Shown: positions 24,760 to 33,090 of the stretch, piece by piece | Layout: each line of letters opens with the position of its first letter | Numbering within the stretch: the first letter of the stretch is position 1 | Origin: VBWE01 sp943372645 | Lineage (GTDB): Bacteria > Bacteroidota > Bacteroidia > Palsa-965 | Assembly: GCA_943372645.1 (NCBI GenBank) | Contig: CALRZN010000027.1 | Coordinates: 1-64,000, forward strand | Reading direction: 5' to 3' | DNA length: 64,000 nt | Position numbers and translations under genes: made by a program | Notes under the pieces: generated by a model | The model's database searches: none | The model's input: the letters and a program-made list of their open reading frames with translations, nothing else | Told to the model about the DNA's origin: nothing

Positions 24760-27700
24760 TTACCTGTTCAGGTAAATGGTGCCGTGAATTGGATCGGTGT
24801 TGCTATCCTGCTGAAACACATAGAAATACGTGCCTACCGGTAACACACCGTCGCCGGTGGTGATGCCGAAACTGTTTTTTCCATCCCAGGTATCGCGGTA
24901 AGGCGACGCTTCAAATACTTTATTGCCCCAGCGGTTATACACCACAAACGAGTTGTTTGGGTAGTATGCAATATTGCGGATCACAAACAGGTCGTTTATG
25001 CCATCGCCGTTCGGTGAAAAACCCTGCGGAATAAACAGCGGGTATTCGATGCAGCTTTCGGAAACAACGGTTACTGTACTTTGTGCTGAACTGCAGCCGT
25101 TGGCCGTTACGGTTAACGAATATGTTCCGAAGGCGGCCTGCGGTGCATTCACAACGGAGGGATTCTGCTGTGCAGCAATAAATCCGTTCGGGCCGCTCCA
25201 GGCATAAGTGGCATTACTTACACCGTTGGTGTACAGGTAAATTGTACTGTCCGTACAAACCGGCGAGTTGCTGGTTGCATTGGCCACCGGTGCAGGCGTT
25301 ACCGTTAATGCGGCGTCAGCCGAAGTATCGTTTGGCAGGCAGGTTCCTGAAATCACCACGTTATACAGCGCAGAAGCATCGGCCGGTGTAAGCGGGCTGA
25401 TGGTTAATACCGCGGTGTTTACACCGGAAATGCTTCCGCTGTTTGCCAGGTTCACAAGTCCTTTGCGCCACTGGTAGGTGAGTGCGGTGCCGGTTGCAGT
25501 TACCGTAAAGCTGGCACTGCTGTTTTCACAGGCAACAACTGCGGCCGGACCGGATGTAATAAGCGGAGCGGTATTCAGGATCAGTGCCACAAATACCGAG
25601 GTATCGGACAGGATACAACCTGAACTGGTTACAATCACATTGTAATCGGCTGCCATATCGGTTATGCTTACCGGGTTAATGGTAAGTACAGCGGTGTTTA
25701 CACCGGAAATATTTCCTGCGTTGACCAGCAATACAATTCCACGGCGCCACTGGTAGGTGAGACCGGTGCCGGTGGCCGCTACGGTATAGGTTGCGGTATT
25801 GCCGGTACACACGGCCACGGTAAGCGGCTGCGTGGTAATAATGGCCTGGCTGCTTACGGTAAGTGCAGCTGCTGCTGATGTATCGGCAGGTATACAGCTG
25901 CCGCTTACAATCACATTGTAATCCGTTGCGGCATCGGCAGGTGAAACGGGATTGATGGTGAGCACCGCGGTGTTAACGCCGGAAATGTTGCCTGCATTTA
26001 CCAGGTTCACAAGTCCTTTGCGCCACTGGTACGTGAGGTTGCTGCCGGTTGCATTAACGGTAAAACTGATGGAGTCGCCGGTACATACCGACTGGCTCAG
26101 CGGCCCGGTTAAAATTACCGGTGCTGTGTTTACGGTTAAAGCAGCCATAGCAGAAGTATCATTTGCTGCGCAGGTACCGCCGGAAACAATAACGTTGTAA
26201 TCGAGCGCACCGTCACCAATTGCTACCGGGTTAATGGTAAGTGTATCGTTGTTTACGCCTGAAATGGTTCCGGTGTTAACGAGGTTGATAAGCCCCCGGC
26301 GCCACTGGTAGGTGAGGTTTGTTCCGGTTGCTATAACTACAAAACTGATGGAGTCGCCGCTGCAGGTGCTTTGGCTTACCGGGTCGGATGTGATTGCAAC
26401 TGTTGTGTTGATGGTGAGTGCAGCCGGAAGCGACGTATCGGCCGGGGCACAGGCGCCGGTTACAATTACGTTGTAATCAGGAGCAGCATCGGCAAGGCCG
26501 GCCGGGTTAATGGTAAGTACCGATCCGGTGGCACCGCTGATGTTACCTGCATTGATGAGGTTCACCAGTCCTTTGCGCCACTGATAGGTAACACCGGTTC
26601 CGGTGATGTTTACCGTAAAGCTCACCGAATCGCCTGCGCATACCGCCTGGCTTATGGGTTCAAGAATAATTACCGGGGCGGTGGTGACCACCAGTGCAAC
26701 AAAAGCGGAGGTATCGGGTGGTGTAAACGTACCGCTGATGATGACATTGTAATCTGTACCGGCATCGCCCGGACCAACCGGGTTAATGGTAAGTATGGGC
26801 GTGTTAACACCGGAAATATTCCCGGCATTCACCAGGTTAACCGATCCGCGGCGCCACTGAAAAAGCAGGTTGGTGCCGGTAGCAGTTACAGAAAATGTAG
26901 CCACATTACCGAGGCATGCCACCTGTGTAACAGGCTGTGATGAAATAACCGGCGCACTGGTACCGCCGCAGCCCGGGGGCATAATGGCCGTTATGGCTGA
27001 AACGCCGAGCGCACCGGTGGTGGTGAGTACGCGGCCGTTCATTACCGTGCCGGGATTGACATTCATGGCGCCATTGTTACAAACAATGGTACCGTTGAAA
27101 ATGGAGTTGTTATTAATGGTTACTGCGCCATCTACTTTCCAGAATACATTCTGCGCACGTGTACCATTAATCAGTATTACTTTCGAGTAGGTGCTTGTAG
27201 CCAGTGCCCCGTTAATCTGGATAACGAAAACCGCATTTGGATTACCCTGCGCATTGAGAAACAGCGAATCGGTAAAAGTAACGGCTCCGTTCATTAAATA
27301 CGTGTGCGGTGTAAGCACCAGGTTATTGCCGAACTGGGCCGGGTATAACAATTCAATGTCGTATGGCAGACCGTTCAGGTAATTGTATTCGGTGATCAGG
27401 TCGGTTGCGCAAAGCGCGGTGGAACCATCGGGTACGGTATGAATCATACCGGTAACAAACAGCGGATTAAAACCGGTGGTTGTGCCGTTGTTACTCCCGA
27501 TATCGCCGATCACATTCGTTACTCCTACGTTTGTAACCGGGCCGTTGGCAGAAAATATGGTGTAACATTCTGTTGCTCCCTGGATGGGCGCATTGGGACC
27601 GGTAAGGTACGGGCTTCCGCAACCGATAGGCGTGTAAGCCAGCACACCGTCGAGTGTAATGGCACCGTTGGTTGAAAGCGCGCGGCCTTCGAGCGTGTCG

Positions 27701-28299
27701 CCGGAATTCATATTAATGGCGGCGTTGTTTGCGATAATGGTACCACGCATGGTAACACCGGCAGCGAGGCTCACCAGTCCTTCTATTTTCCAGAAGACAT
27801 TACAGGCCAGTGCACCGTTTACAAGATTTACTTTCGAGCCGGCGGCTGCCGAAAAAGCACCCTGGATTTTGAAAATAAATACAGCCGCAGGATTGCCCTG
27901 TCCGTCTAATGTAAGTATGTTATTCAGTGTGGCCGGGCCGGCGATGGAATACACACCGGCGTTGAGTACCTGCCCGTTACCCATAAGCGGTGCCGGGAAA
28001 AAGGTAGGTACGGTTGCGTTCAGTTGCCCGTATGCAATAAGCAGATCGGCAGCGCAGGCAATACTCGCCGGATCGCCGTCGTGCATTACCCCGTTTACAT
28101 TACCGAAGCCGGTAGACGAGCCGCTGTTTGAACCCACGTGACCGGTTACATGCGAGATGCCGGTATTGGTAATAGCCCCGACGCCTGTAAACAGCTCAAA
28201 GTCCGCTGCCGTACCGAGGTTCGGTGCCTGTCCGTAGTGCAGCTTCGGAAGTGCGAGCAACAGTGCTGCACTTACCAGGAAGCGTAATTTCATTTTCAT
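24760..28299 (-). CDS. Large T9SS type B adhesin: two ice-binding-like domains, six Ig-like repeats
   Basis: 1179 aa from the ATG at 28299 (MKMKLRFLVSAALLLALPKL); the longer frame upstream adds a non-signal stretch. Order: signal peptide; two DUF3494/ice-binding-like beta-solenoid domains (about 25-225 and 235-440; LGTAADFELFTGVGAITNTG, NVFWKIEGLVSL, NVFWKVDGAVTI); six near-identical ~87-residue Ig-like repeats (about 450-985), each with LxYQWRxGxxxLxNxGxISG and one Cys near its start; a PKD-like domain; and a gliding-motility-type CTD (IPQGFSPNGDGINDLFVI, YNRWGNKVFE, VGTYFYVF). Exported by T9SS and held by the co-encoded PorP/SprF and PorE-like proteins. Ice binding, adhesion or both are possible for DUF3494 proteins. 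Confidence 0.93.
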   Translation of the reverse strand: MKMKLRFLVSAALLLALPKLHYGQAPNLGTAADFELFTGVGAITNTGISHVTGHVGSNSGSSTGFGNVNGVMHDGDPASIACAADLLIAYGQLNATVPTFFPAPLMGNGQVLNAGVYSIAGPATLNNILTLDGQGNPAAVFIFKIQGAFSAAAGSKVNLVNGALACNVFWKIEGLVSLAAGVTMRGTIIANNAAINMNSGDTLEGRALSTNGAITLDGVLAYTPIGCGSPYLTGPNAPIQGATECYTIFSANGPVTNVGVTNVIGDIGSNNGTTTGFNPLFVTGMIHTVPDGSTALCATDLITEYNYLNGLPYDIELLYPAQFGNNLVLTPHTYLMNGAVTFTDSLFLNAQGNPNAVFVIQINGALATSTYSKVILINGTRAQNVFWKVDGAVTINNNSIFNGTIVCNNGAMNVNPGTVMNGRVLTTTGALGVSAITAIMPPGCGGTSAPVISSQPVTQVACLGNVATFSVTATGTNLLFQWRRGSVNLVNAGNISGVNTPILTINPVGPGDAGTDYNVIISGTFTPPDTSAFVALVVTTAPVIILEPISQAVCAGDSVSFTVNITGTGVTYQWRKGLVNLINAGNISGATGSVLTINPAGLADAAPDYNVIVTGACAPADTSLPAALTINTTVAITSDPVSQSTCSGDSISFVVIATGTNLTYQWRRGLINLVNTGTISGVNNDTLTINPVAIGDGALDYNVIVSGGTCAANDTSAMAALTVNTAPVILTGPLSQSVCTGDSISFTVNATGSNLTYQWRKGLVNLVNAGNISGVNTAVLTINPVSPADAATDYNVIVSGSCIPADTSAAAALTVSSQAIITTQPLTVAVCTGNTATYTVAATGTGLTYQWRRGIVLLVNAGNISGVNTAVLTINPVSITDMAADYNVIVTSSGCILSDTSVFVALILNTAPLITSGPAAVVACENSSASFTVTATGTALTYQWRKGLVNLANSGSISGVNTAVLTISPLTPADASALYNVVISGTCLPNDTSADAALTVTPAPVANATSNSPVCTDSTIYLYTNGVSNATYAWSGPNGFIAAQQNPSVVNAPQAAFGTYSLTVTANGCSSAQSTVTVVSESCIEYPLFIPQGFSPNGDGINDLFVIRNIAYYPNNSFVVYNRWGNKVFEASPYRDTWDGKNSFGITTGDGVLPVGTYFYVFQQDSNTDPIHGTIYLNR

Positions 28300-28462
28300 G
28301 TGTATGGATTTTTTAGTGAAAGCAATTAGAAGTGCCAAAGGTGAGTGGGGATGGAGGTTTTTGTGTTACAGTATTCACACTGTTAATTACATTTATCCCA
28401 TATTGAGGCGGAGAGCGCCATTGATAAAGTGCAGGTGCAGCAGATGCAGGGTTAACAGGGTA

Positions 28463-28508
28463 GAATAAAAAAAGTCTTTGCAGCCATCAAACCAACAGCT
28501 GCAAAGAC
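28463..28508 (-). terminator. Strong terminator-like hairpin with no obvious gene before it
   Basis: On the minus strand GTCTTTGCAG, 15-nt loop, CTGCAAAGAC, then TTTTTTTATT. Ten perfect stem pairs. The nearest upstream minus-strand gene starts past 33 kb. It may end an unannotated minus-strand RNA from 28.5-28.8 kb, or block read-through into the adhesin promoter region. Nothing else is visible in 28300-28767. Confidence 0.6.
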
Positions 28509-28767
28509 AAATAACCAAAAAAACGCTATAAAAAAATATAAGCGAACGGTTCTGCCAGTTGTAGCGGCGGGGAGCAGGTAAGTAACCTGTCCGGAGGAGA
28601 ACGGTTATCTTTGCTGTTCCCGGTGCGCGGTATAACTGTATGCACCGTGTGGTGTTGCAAAGGTGATTTCTTCAGCGGCAATGGTGTTACAGAATGAGAG
28701 GAAAAGATTGTATTATTTACATATCGCGGAATAAGAATAGGATGTATAGGAAGCGGGATGGGGTTGA

Positions 28768-28929
28768 ATTTTTGATTTTTGATTGGCGATTTTTGATTGG
28801 ATGCATCACACACCGTCTTCGACTATCGCCTTCCTGCACTCGCGCAATCGCCGCTTCGGAAGACGAGCTCAGACTGACGGTGATTATTATCCCTGGGAAA
28901 TCAAAAATCGCCAATCAAAAATCAAAAAT
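28768..28929. repeat. TTTTTGATT palindrome with 100-bp insert (D-type copy 2)
   Basis: Arms 28768-28798 and 28899-28929 match the 21019 palindrome. Instead of a 10-nt centre there is a 100-bp core starting GGATGCATCACAC and holding CGCCTTCCTGCACTCGCGC and CAGACTGACGGTGAT. The same core is in the copy at 29583-29739, so it is a defined, mobile-looking unit. Confidence 0.85.
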
Positions 28930-29006
28930 CCGGGTGCGACATCGCATTTAAAAAAAGCAGGAATTTAAAATATATGCTACCTTTAAATACTGTTCAACCC
29001 GTAGTT

Positions 29007-29591
29007 ATGAAAAATCAATTTGTAAAATGTATACTTCCCTTGTTCCTGTGGGTGTGCTTTGTTTCCTTTAACATTCCGGAGGTTTCCGATCAATGCAACT
29101 GTACACCGAAAGAAGCCTACCGCCTGGTGGCGAAACACGAAAACCGTGTGCATGCGTTCCCGGAATACCCGGCTGTTATTGATGCACAGGTAATGAACAG
29201 CTGGAAAAAAAGGTATAACCATCTGACCAAAACGATTGGCCGGAAGAAAGCAGATATGACCAAAGAACGGCTGAAAAACTGCCCGGAAGACAGCATTTAC
29301 CGGTTTGACGGCTATGTGTACACCATTGCATCAAATGAAACCGACTGCGATCTGCACCTCGAATGTGGTACCAAAAATTCACGTATCCGGATCGGTCTTG
29401 AAATTCCGTTCGAGCAATGTGCCCTGCAAAATAAAATACTGAACGAACTGCGCGCAGCCGGGTTTAAAACGTCTTCCAAAAAAAACAAACCGGTGCACAT
29501 CCGTGCAAAAGGTTTTGGATTTTACGATGGCTTTCACAAACGCTGGGAACTGCATCCTGTTTTTGAAATGGAGGTTTTGGATGATTTTTGA
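29007..29591 (+). CDS. Secreted hypothetical protein with conserved-looking Cys pattern
   Basis: 194 aa from the ATG at 29007 (MKNQFVKCILPLFLWVCFVS), which opens a signal peptide; an upstream in-frame ATG only adds a non-signal leader. The mature part has four to five Cys (QCNCTPKEAYRL, NETDCDLHLECGT, PFEQCALQNKIL), suggesting disulfides, and a basic Lys-rich middle. The pattern EIPFEQCAL with a final AKGFGFYDG-like strand looks like a compact alpha/beta secreted domain, but I cannot name it. The stop codon TGA lies inside the left arm of the D-type repeat, so the last residues LDDF are at least partly repeat-encoded. Confidence 0.72.
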   Translation: MKNQFVKCILPLFLWVCFVSFNIPEVSDQCNCTPKEAYRLVAKHENRVHAFPEYPAVIDAQVMNSWKKRYNHLTKTIGRKKADMTKERLKNCPEDSIYRFDGYVYTIASNETDCDLHLECGTKNSRIRIGLEIPFEQCALQNKILNELRAAGFKTSSKKNKPVHIRAKGFGFYDGFHKRWELHPVFEMEVLDDF

Positions 29592-29739
29592 TTGCCGATT
29601 TTTGATTTGGATGCATCACACGCCGTCTTCGACTTTCGCCTTCCTGCACTCGCGCAATCGCCGCTCCGGAAGGCAATCTCAGACTGACGGTGATCATTAT
29701 CCCTAAAAAATCAAAAATCGCCAATCAAAAATCAAAAAT
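29583..29739. repeat. TTTTTGATT palindrome with 100-bp insert (D-type copy 3)
   Basis: Left arm starts at 29583 within the end of the 29007-29591 gene and provides its TGA stop. The core is a near-identical copy of the 28799-28898 core. Right arm ends at 29739. A promoter for the M28 peptidase starts 18 nt later. Confidence 0.85.
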
Positions 29740-29756
29740 ACACAGGTGCTTCCCTA

Positions 29757-29788
29757 TTTGCACACCACCCCGAAGGGTTGTACTTTTA
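29757..29788 (+). promoter_or_regulatory. Probable promoter of the M28 peptidase gene
   Basis: TTTG (29757-29760), 20-nt spacer, TACTTTTA (29781-29788), close to the Bacteroidota consensus. It favours the ATG at 29809 over an in-frame ATG at 29746, which lies upstream of the promoter. Confidence 0.5.
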
Positions 29789-29808
29789 ATGGATTAATAC
29801 AAAACACC

Positions 29809-31542
29809 ATGAACCGTTTCCTGCTCCTGTTTATCATTTTCAGCACCGGCACACTGCGCGCGCAAACCAACATCGGAAGCACCAGTGCGCTGGCCGAACA
29901 GGTGATGATGGGCAACTACAACCCGCTTACGTTTATGCCTTCGGTGGTGCGCAATCATCCCGACAGCATTTCACAGGGCATACTGGCGCAGGTTTCGGCC
30001 GATTCGCTGAAAAGTTACATCATCACTCTGGCTTCGTTTTATAATCGCAATTCGGGTTCCGATACGGCCTCGCAGGTGATGGGCATCGGGGCTGCGCGGC
30101 GCTGGGTGTACCAGAAGTTTCAGCAGTTCAGCGCAGCCAATGAAAACCGGCTTATTCCGTCGTACCTGCAGTTTGATGAACCGATATGCAACATGACACA
30201 GCACCGCGATGTGTTTGCCGTATTGCCGGCGATCAACGTAGCAGACAAACGCATCATCATTATGGAAGCGCATATCGACAGCCGCTGCGAAAGCCTGTGC
30301 GACAGTTTGTGCAAAGCCATGGGTGTAGAAGACAATGCCAGCGGCACCGCCCTGGTGCTCGAACTGGCGCGGGTGATGAGCCGGTATGCGTATAACAACC
30401 CGCTGGTGTTTCTTGTTACCACCGGCGAAGAACAGGGCCTGGTGGGTGCAGAAGCATTTGCCGACTACGTGCAGGCAAAAAATATTTCGGTGAAAGCCGT
30501 GCAGAACAACGATGTTACAGGCGGCATCGTTTGCGGACAAACCTCGTCGGCGCCTTCGTGTCCGGGTGCCGGGAACATTGACAGTACCGGCGTGCGGTTG
30601 TTTTCGTCGGGCGGATTTAATTCGAAACACAAAGGCTATTCGCGTTTCATCAAATTGGAATACAAAGAAATGCTGCGCCCGTTTGTGAGTGTACCGATGG
30701 ATATCCGCATCATGTCGCCGGAAGACCGCACCGGGCGTTCGGGCGATCATGTGCCGTTCCGCCAGCACGGGTACACGGCCATGCGCCTCACTTCTGCAAA
30801 TGAACACGGCGACGCAAATGTTGCCAACGTAAACTACACCGACCGGCAGCACACCACCCGCGACACGCTGGGCGCTGATACCAACAACGACAATGTGATT
30901 GACAGCTTTTTTGTGGATTTTAATTACCTCGCGCGCAACACGGTGATCAACGGAAACGCCGCAGGCATGGCCGCCATAGGCCCGAAAACGCCCGACTTCC
31001 AGCTCAGCGCCTGGGTGGGCAACCTCATTATTGATGTTACGCAGGAAACACAATACCTGCACTACCGCGTGGGCGTGCGCACCACCACCAACGACTGGGA
31101 TTCGGTGTACACCATGCTGGGCACTACCATTGATACGTTTCCCGTACCGCCCGCCAGTGTGTATTATGTAAGCATTGCATCAGTTGACACAAACGGCATC
31201 GAAAGCCTTTTTTCAAACGAGTACCTCATTAACCAGGTAGGTATCAGCGAATCGCCCGCAGCAAATGCACCCGGCTACGAGCTGCTGCAGAACCGCCCCA
31301 ACCCCTTTGATGAAGCCACCTGGATCGGTGTGTTTGTGGATCAGTTACCCAAACACAAAACCGCCGAAATCCAAATCACCGACCTGCAGGGCAAACGCAT
31401 CCGCAGCATCCCGATCACACTCAGCAAAGGACACAACGAAGTGCTGTACGAACACGGCTATGGGGCTTCGGGGACGTATATGTACTCACTACTCCTGGAT
31501 GGAGTTCCGGTGATGTCGAAGGCGATGGTTTTTGCGAACTGA
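29809..31542 (+). CDS. M28-family zinc peptidase with T9SS type A sorting domain
   Basis: 577 aa from the ATG at 29809 (MNRFLLLFIIFSTGTLRAQ signal peptide). The peptidase domain (about 130-390) shows the M28 metal ligands in order: AHIDSR, GVEDNASGTA (bridging Asp), TGEEQGLVGAEAFA (catalytic Glu and metal Glu), and a late GDHVPFRQHGYTAMRL for the last His. A Cys-rich insert (CESLCDSLCK) lies before the bridging Asp. An FnIII-like stretch (about 410-490) leads to a type A sorting domain (YELLQNRPNPFDEATWIGV, DLQGKRIRS, GASGTYMYSL). Probably a surface or released aminopeptidase for peptide feeding. The last 27 bp recur at 32991-33016. Confidence 0.92.
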   Translation: MNRFLLLFIIFSTGTLRAQTNIGSTSALAEQVMMGNYNPLTFMPSVVRNHPDSISQGILAQVSADSLKSYIITLASFYNRNSGSDTASQVMGIGAARRWVYQKFQQFSAANENRLIPSYLQFDEPICNMTQHRDVFAVLPAINVADKRIIIMEAHIDSRCESLCDSLCKAMGVEDNASGTALVLELARVMSRYAYNNPLVFLVTTGEEQGLVGAEAFADYVQAKNISVKAVQNNDVTGGIVCGQTSSAPSCPGAGNIDSTGVRLFSSGGFNSKHKGYSRFIKLEYKEMLRPFVSVPMDIRIMSPEDRTGRSGDHVPFRQHGYTAMRLTSANEHGDANVANVNYTDRQHTTRDTLGADTNNDNVIDSFFVDFNYLARNTVINGNAAGMAAIGPKTPDFQLSAWVGNLIIDVTQETQYLHYRVGVRTTTNDWDSVYTMLGTTIDTFPVPPASVYYVSIASVDTNGIESLFSNEYLINQVGISESPAANAPGYELLQNRPNPFDEATWIGVFVDQLPKHKTAEIQITDLQGKRIRSIPITLSKGHNEVLYEHGYGASGTYMYSLLLDGVPVMSKAMVFAN

Positions 31543-31544
31543 GC
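31518..31544. repeat. 27-bp direct repeat, left copy (3' end of peptidase gene)
   Basis: GAAGGCGATGGTTTT, then TGCGAACTGAGC; repeated with one deletion and one change at 32991-33016. It includes the stop codon of the M28 gene. The copies bracket the VQR-motif gene. Confidence 0.7.
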
Positions 31545-31572
31545 AGAAACACATTTAAACGAATAACATCGT

Positions 31573-32892
31573 ATGAACGATTCGGCGCAGCAAAAACAAA
31601 CAGGCGACAAAAAAAGCAATGCGGATACTGTGGGGAAGCAAGGCCTCGCGCTGACACCCCCGGCCTCGTTCCGTGACTACAGCTATGCTTCCGATGCAGA
31701 CCCGCTTTCGGAGGCCGGATCTTCCGTACAGCCCTTTCACCCCGGTCCGGTGCAGCGGCAAACTTCCGGGGCGAAAAATGCGCCGGCCGTAGTGCAGCGC
31801 ACGGAAAAGAGTGAGCTGGTGGCAGAAACCATGTATTACATTTCTACTGATGCCGAGCCCCTGCGTTACTGCAAATACCTGGGTACAGATGGCGACCCTT
31901 CAAACCTGCAGTACTGGTTTGAAAACAACGAAACCGGCGGCCGTTTTTATTACAAGCACGGCGATGCCCTGCGTATTCAAACCGGGGCGGAGTTAGCCGG
32001 AAACGGTGGAGGGGTTGATGCGGTTCACATCGGCCAGCTGATTATGTCCATTTCGAATACCACGAAAGAGTTGCGCAGCCTGCTGGCCGAAACAGGAATT
32101 GATACGGCGCCGAAAGGCGTAACCAAAGTTACGCTGGCTGACCGCCTGCTTTCGTATTGCCTGGAGTGGGATTCGGCCTGGCACGACTTAAGCACCAAAC
32201 AGGAACAGTTTACCGACCGGCTTTCGCCCGAAAGCTGGTCGTCGTGTTTCAGTACCGCCAGGAAGTTGTATGACCTGCTTGGCGACCAGTTGTCCGATGA
32301 CCATACCGGCGACAAAAAAGCAACGGCCCCGGCAGAAGAAAATGGGGAAAAGGCCGCGTCGAATTATGAAGCCCTTGCCAAAGTGGTTACCGCGTTTCTG
32401 AAAGACATTGAGTCCCATGCCGGAAAGTCAGAACGCATTTATAACTGTGCCTTTGGCATACACGGTTTTTCGGTCATTCTCCGGTCCAACCGCATTGAAA
32501 TGCTGCAAAGTTTTGCGCACGGGGTGGGCAAGGGCCTGCCCAATTCGACACTGGCCGAAAGTGCGCAATCGGCTAACGCGTACCCCATCGGCACATTCCT
32601 CGGGCTGTTTGCAGATATGGGCATGGAGAAGAATCCTGACAAACGGCATGCGGCGCAGAACACGCTATTCAGTTCGTGGCTTGAAGATGGTAACGAAGTA
32701 TTCCCGTTTCTCAAGTTTAACTGGGATGGGATCAGGCTTAAAAATTCAACGGCGCTGGTGATGACCCTTTCCAACCGGATCAACACGAACCTGCAGCAGC
32801 TGAAAGGAGCGATTCCTGAAGTGGATGGCAAAATAAAAGGGCGCGGAAAGGCTCCACAGGATGCGAAAGCCATTCTCGGGAAAATAAAGTAG
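31573..32892 (+). CDS. VQR-motif protein, possible injection-system cargo
   Basis: 439 aa, no signal peptide or TM. The N-terminal ~75 residues are low-complexity and polar, with QPFHPGPVQRQ and APAVVQRTEKSE. Short PF..VQR motifs of this kind are typical of leader regions in DUF4157-type proteins linked to extracellular contractile injection systems (eCIS) in Bacteroidota. Beyond that I see no known domain: a first globular part (about 80-220, GGRFYYKHGDALRIQTG), a Lys/Ala/Glu-rich linker (about 240-260), and a C-terminal part (about 265-430, AFGIHGFSVILRSNRIEMLQ). No eCIS structural gene lies in the window. Gene bracketed by a 27-bp direct repeat, so possibly inserted. Confidence 0.72.
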   Translation: MNDSAQQKQTGDKKSNADTVGKQGLALTPPASFRDYSYASDADPLSEAGSSVQPFHPGPVQRQTSGAKNAPAVVQRTEKSELVAETMYYISTDAEPLRYCKYLGTDGDPSNLQYWFENNETGGRFYYKHGDALRIQTGAELAGNGGGVDAVHIGQLIMSISNTTKELRSLLAETGIDTAPKGVTKVTLADRLLSYCLEWDSAWHDLSTKQEQFTDRLSPESWSSCFSTARKLYDLLGDQLSDDHTGDKKATAPAEENGEKAASNYEALAKVVTAFLKDIESHAGKSERIYNCAFGIHGFSVILRSNRIEMLQSFAHGVGKGLPNSTLAESAQSANAYPIGTFLGLFADMGMEKNPDKRHAAQNTLFSSWLEDGNEVFPFLKFNWDGIRLKNSTALVMTLSNRINTNLQQLKGAIPEVDGKIKGRGKAPQDAKAILGKIK

Positions 32893-32990
32893 AGCCGGGA
32901 ACTATAAAAATTTTATTAATGAAGGGAAATTGAACGGGTGGATTATATCTTCCGTTACCGTGCACACAGTACGCTGATGGATATGATGCC

Positions 32991-33016
32991 GAAGGCGATG
33001 GTTTTACGAACTGAGC
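32991..33016. repeat. 27-bp direct repeat, right copy
   Basis: GAAGGCGATGGTTTTACGAACTGAGC matches the end of the M28 peptidase gene (31518-31544). Upstream bases (32970-32990) are also weakly similar to the gene end (GCTGATGGATATGATGCC). Decayed duplicate of the sorting-domain 3' end. Confidence 0.7.
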
Positions 33017-33024
33017 GGATTGTT

Positions 33025-33090
33025 GATTTTTTGATTTGCGGTTTTTGATTTACGTGATCATATAAATCAAAAATCGCCAATCAAAAATCA
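33025..33090. repeat. TTTTTGATT palindrome (D-type copy 4)
   Basis: Left arm 33025-33052 (slightly diverged: TTTGATTTGCGGTTTTTGAT), centre CGTGATCATA, right arm 33063-33090. The last 3 nt of the right arm (TCA) are the stop codon, on the minus strand, of the gene 33088-34299. Confidence 0.85.

Noticed and set aside
25270..26940. Regularly spaced near-identical DNA units, considered as CRISPR-like repeats
   Set aside because: The ~260-bp period matches the six Ig-like protein repeats of the adhesin and the reading frame is open throughout.
28606..28613. TATCTTTG considered as a promoter
   Set aside because: It matches the -7 box but has no TTG at the correct distance and no gene follows before the D-type repeat.
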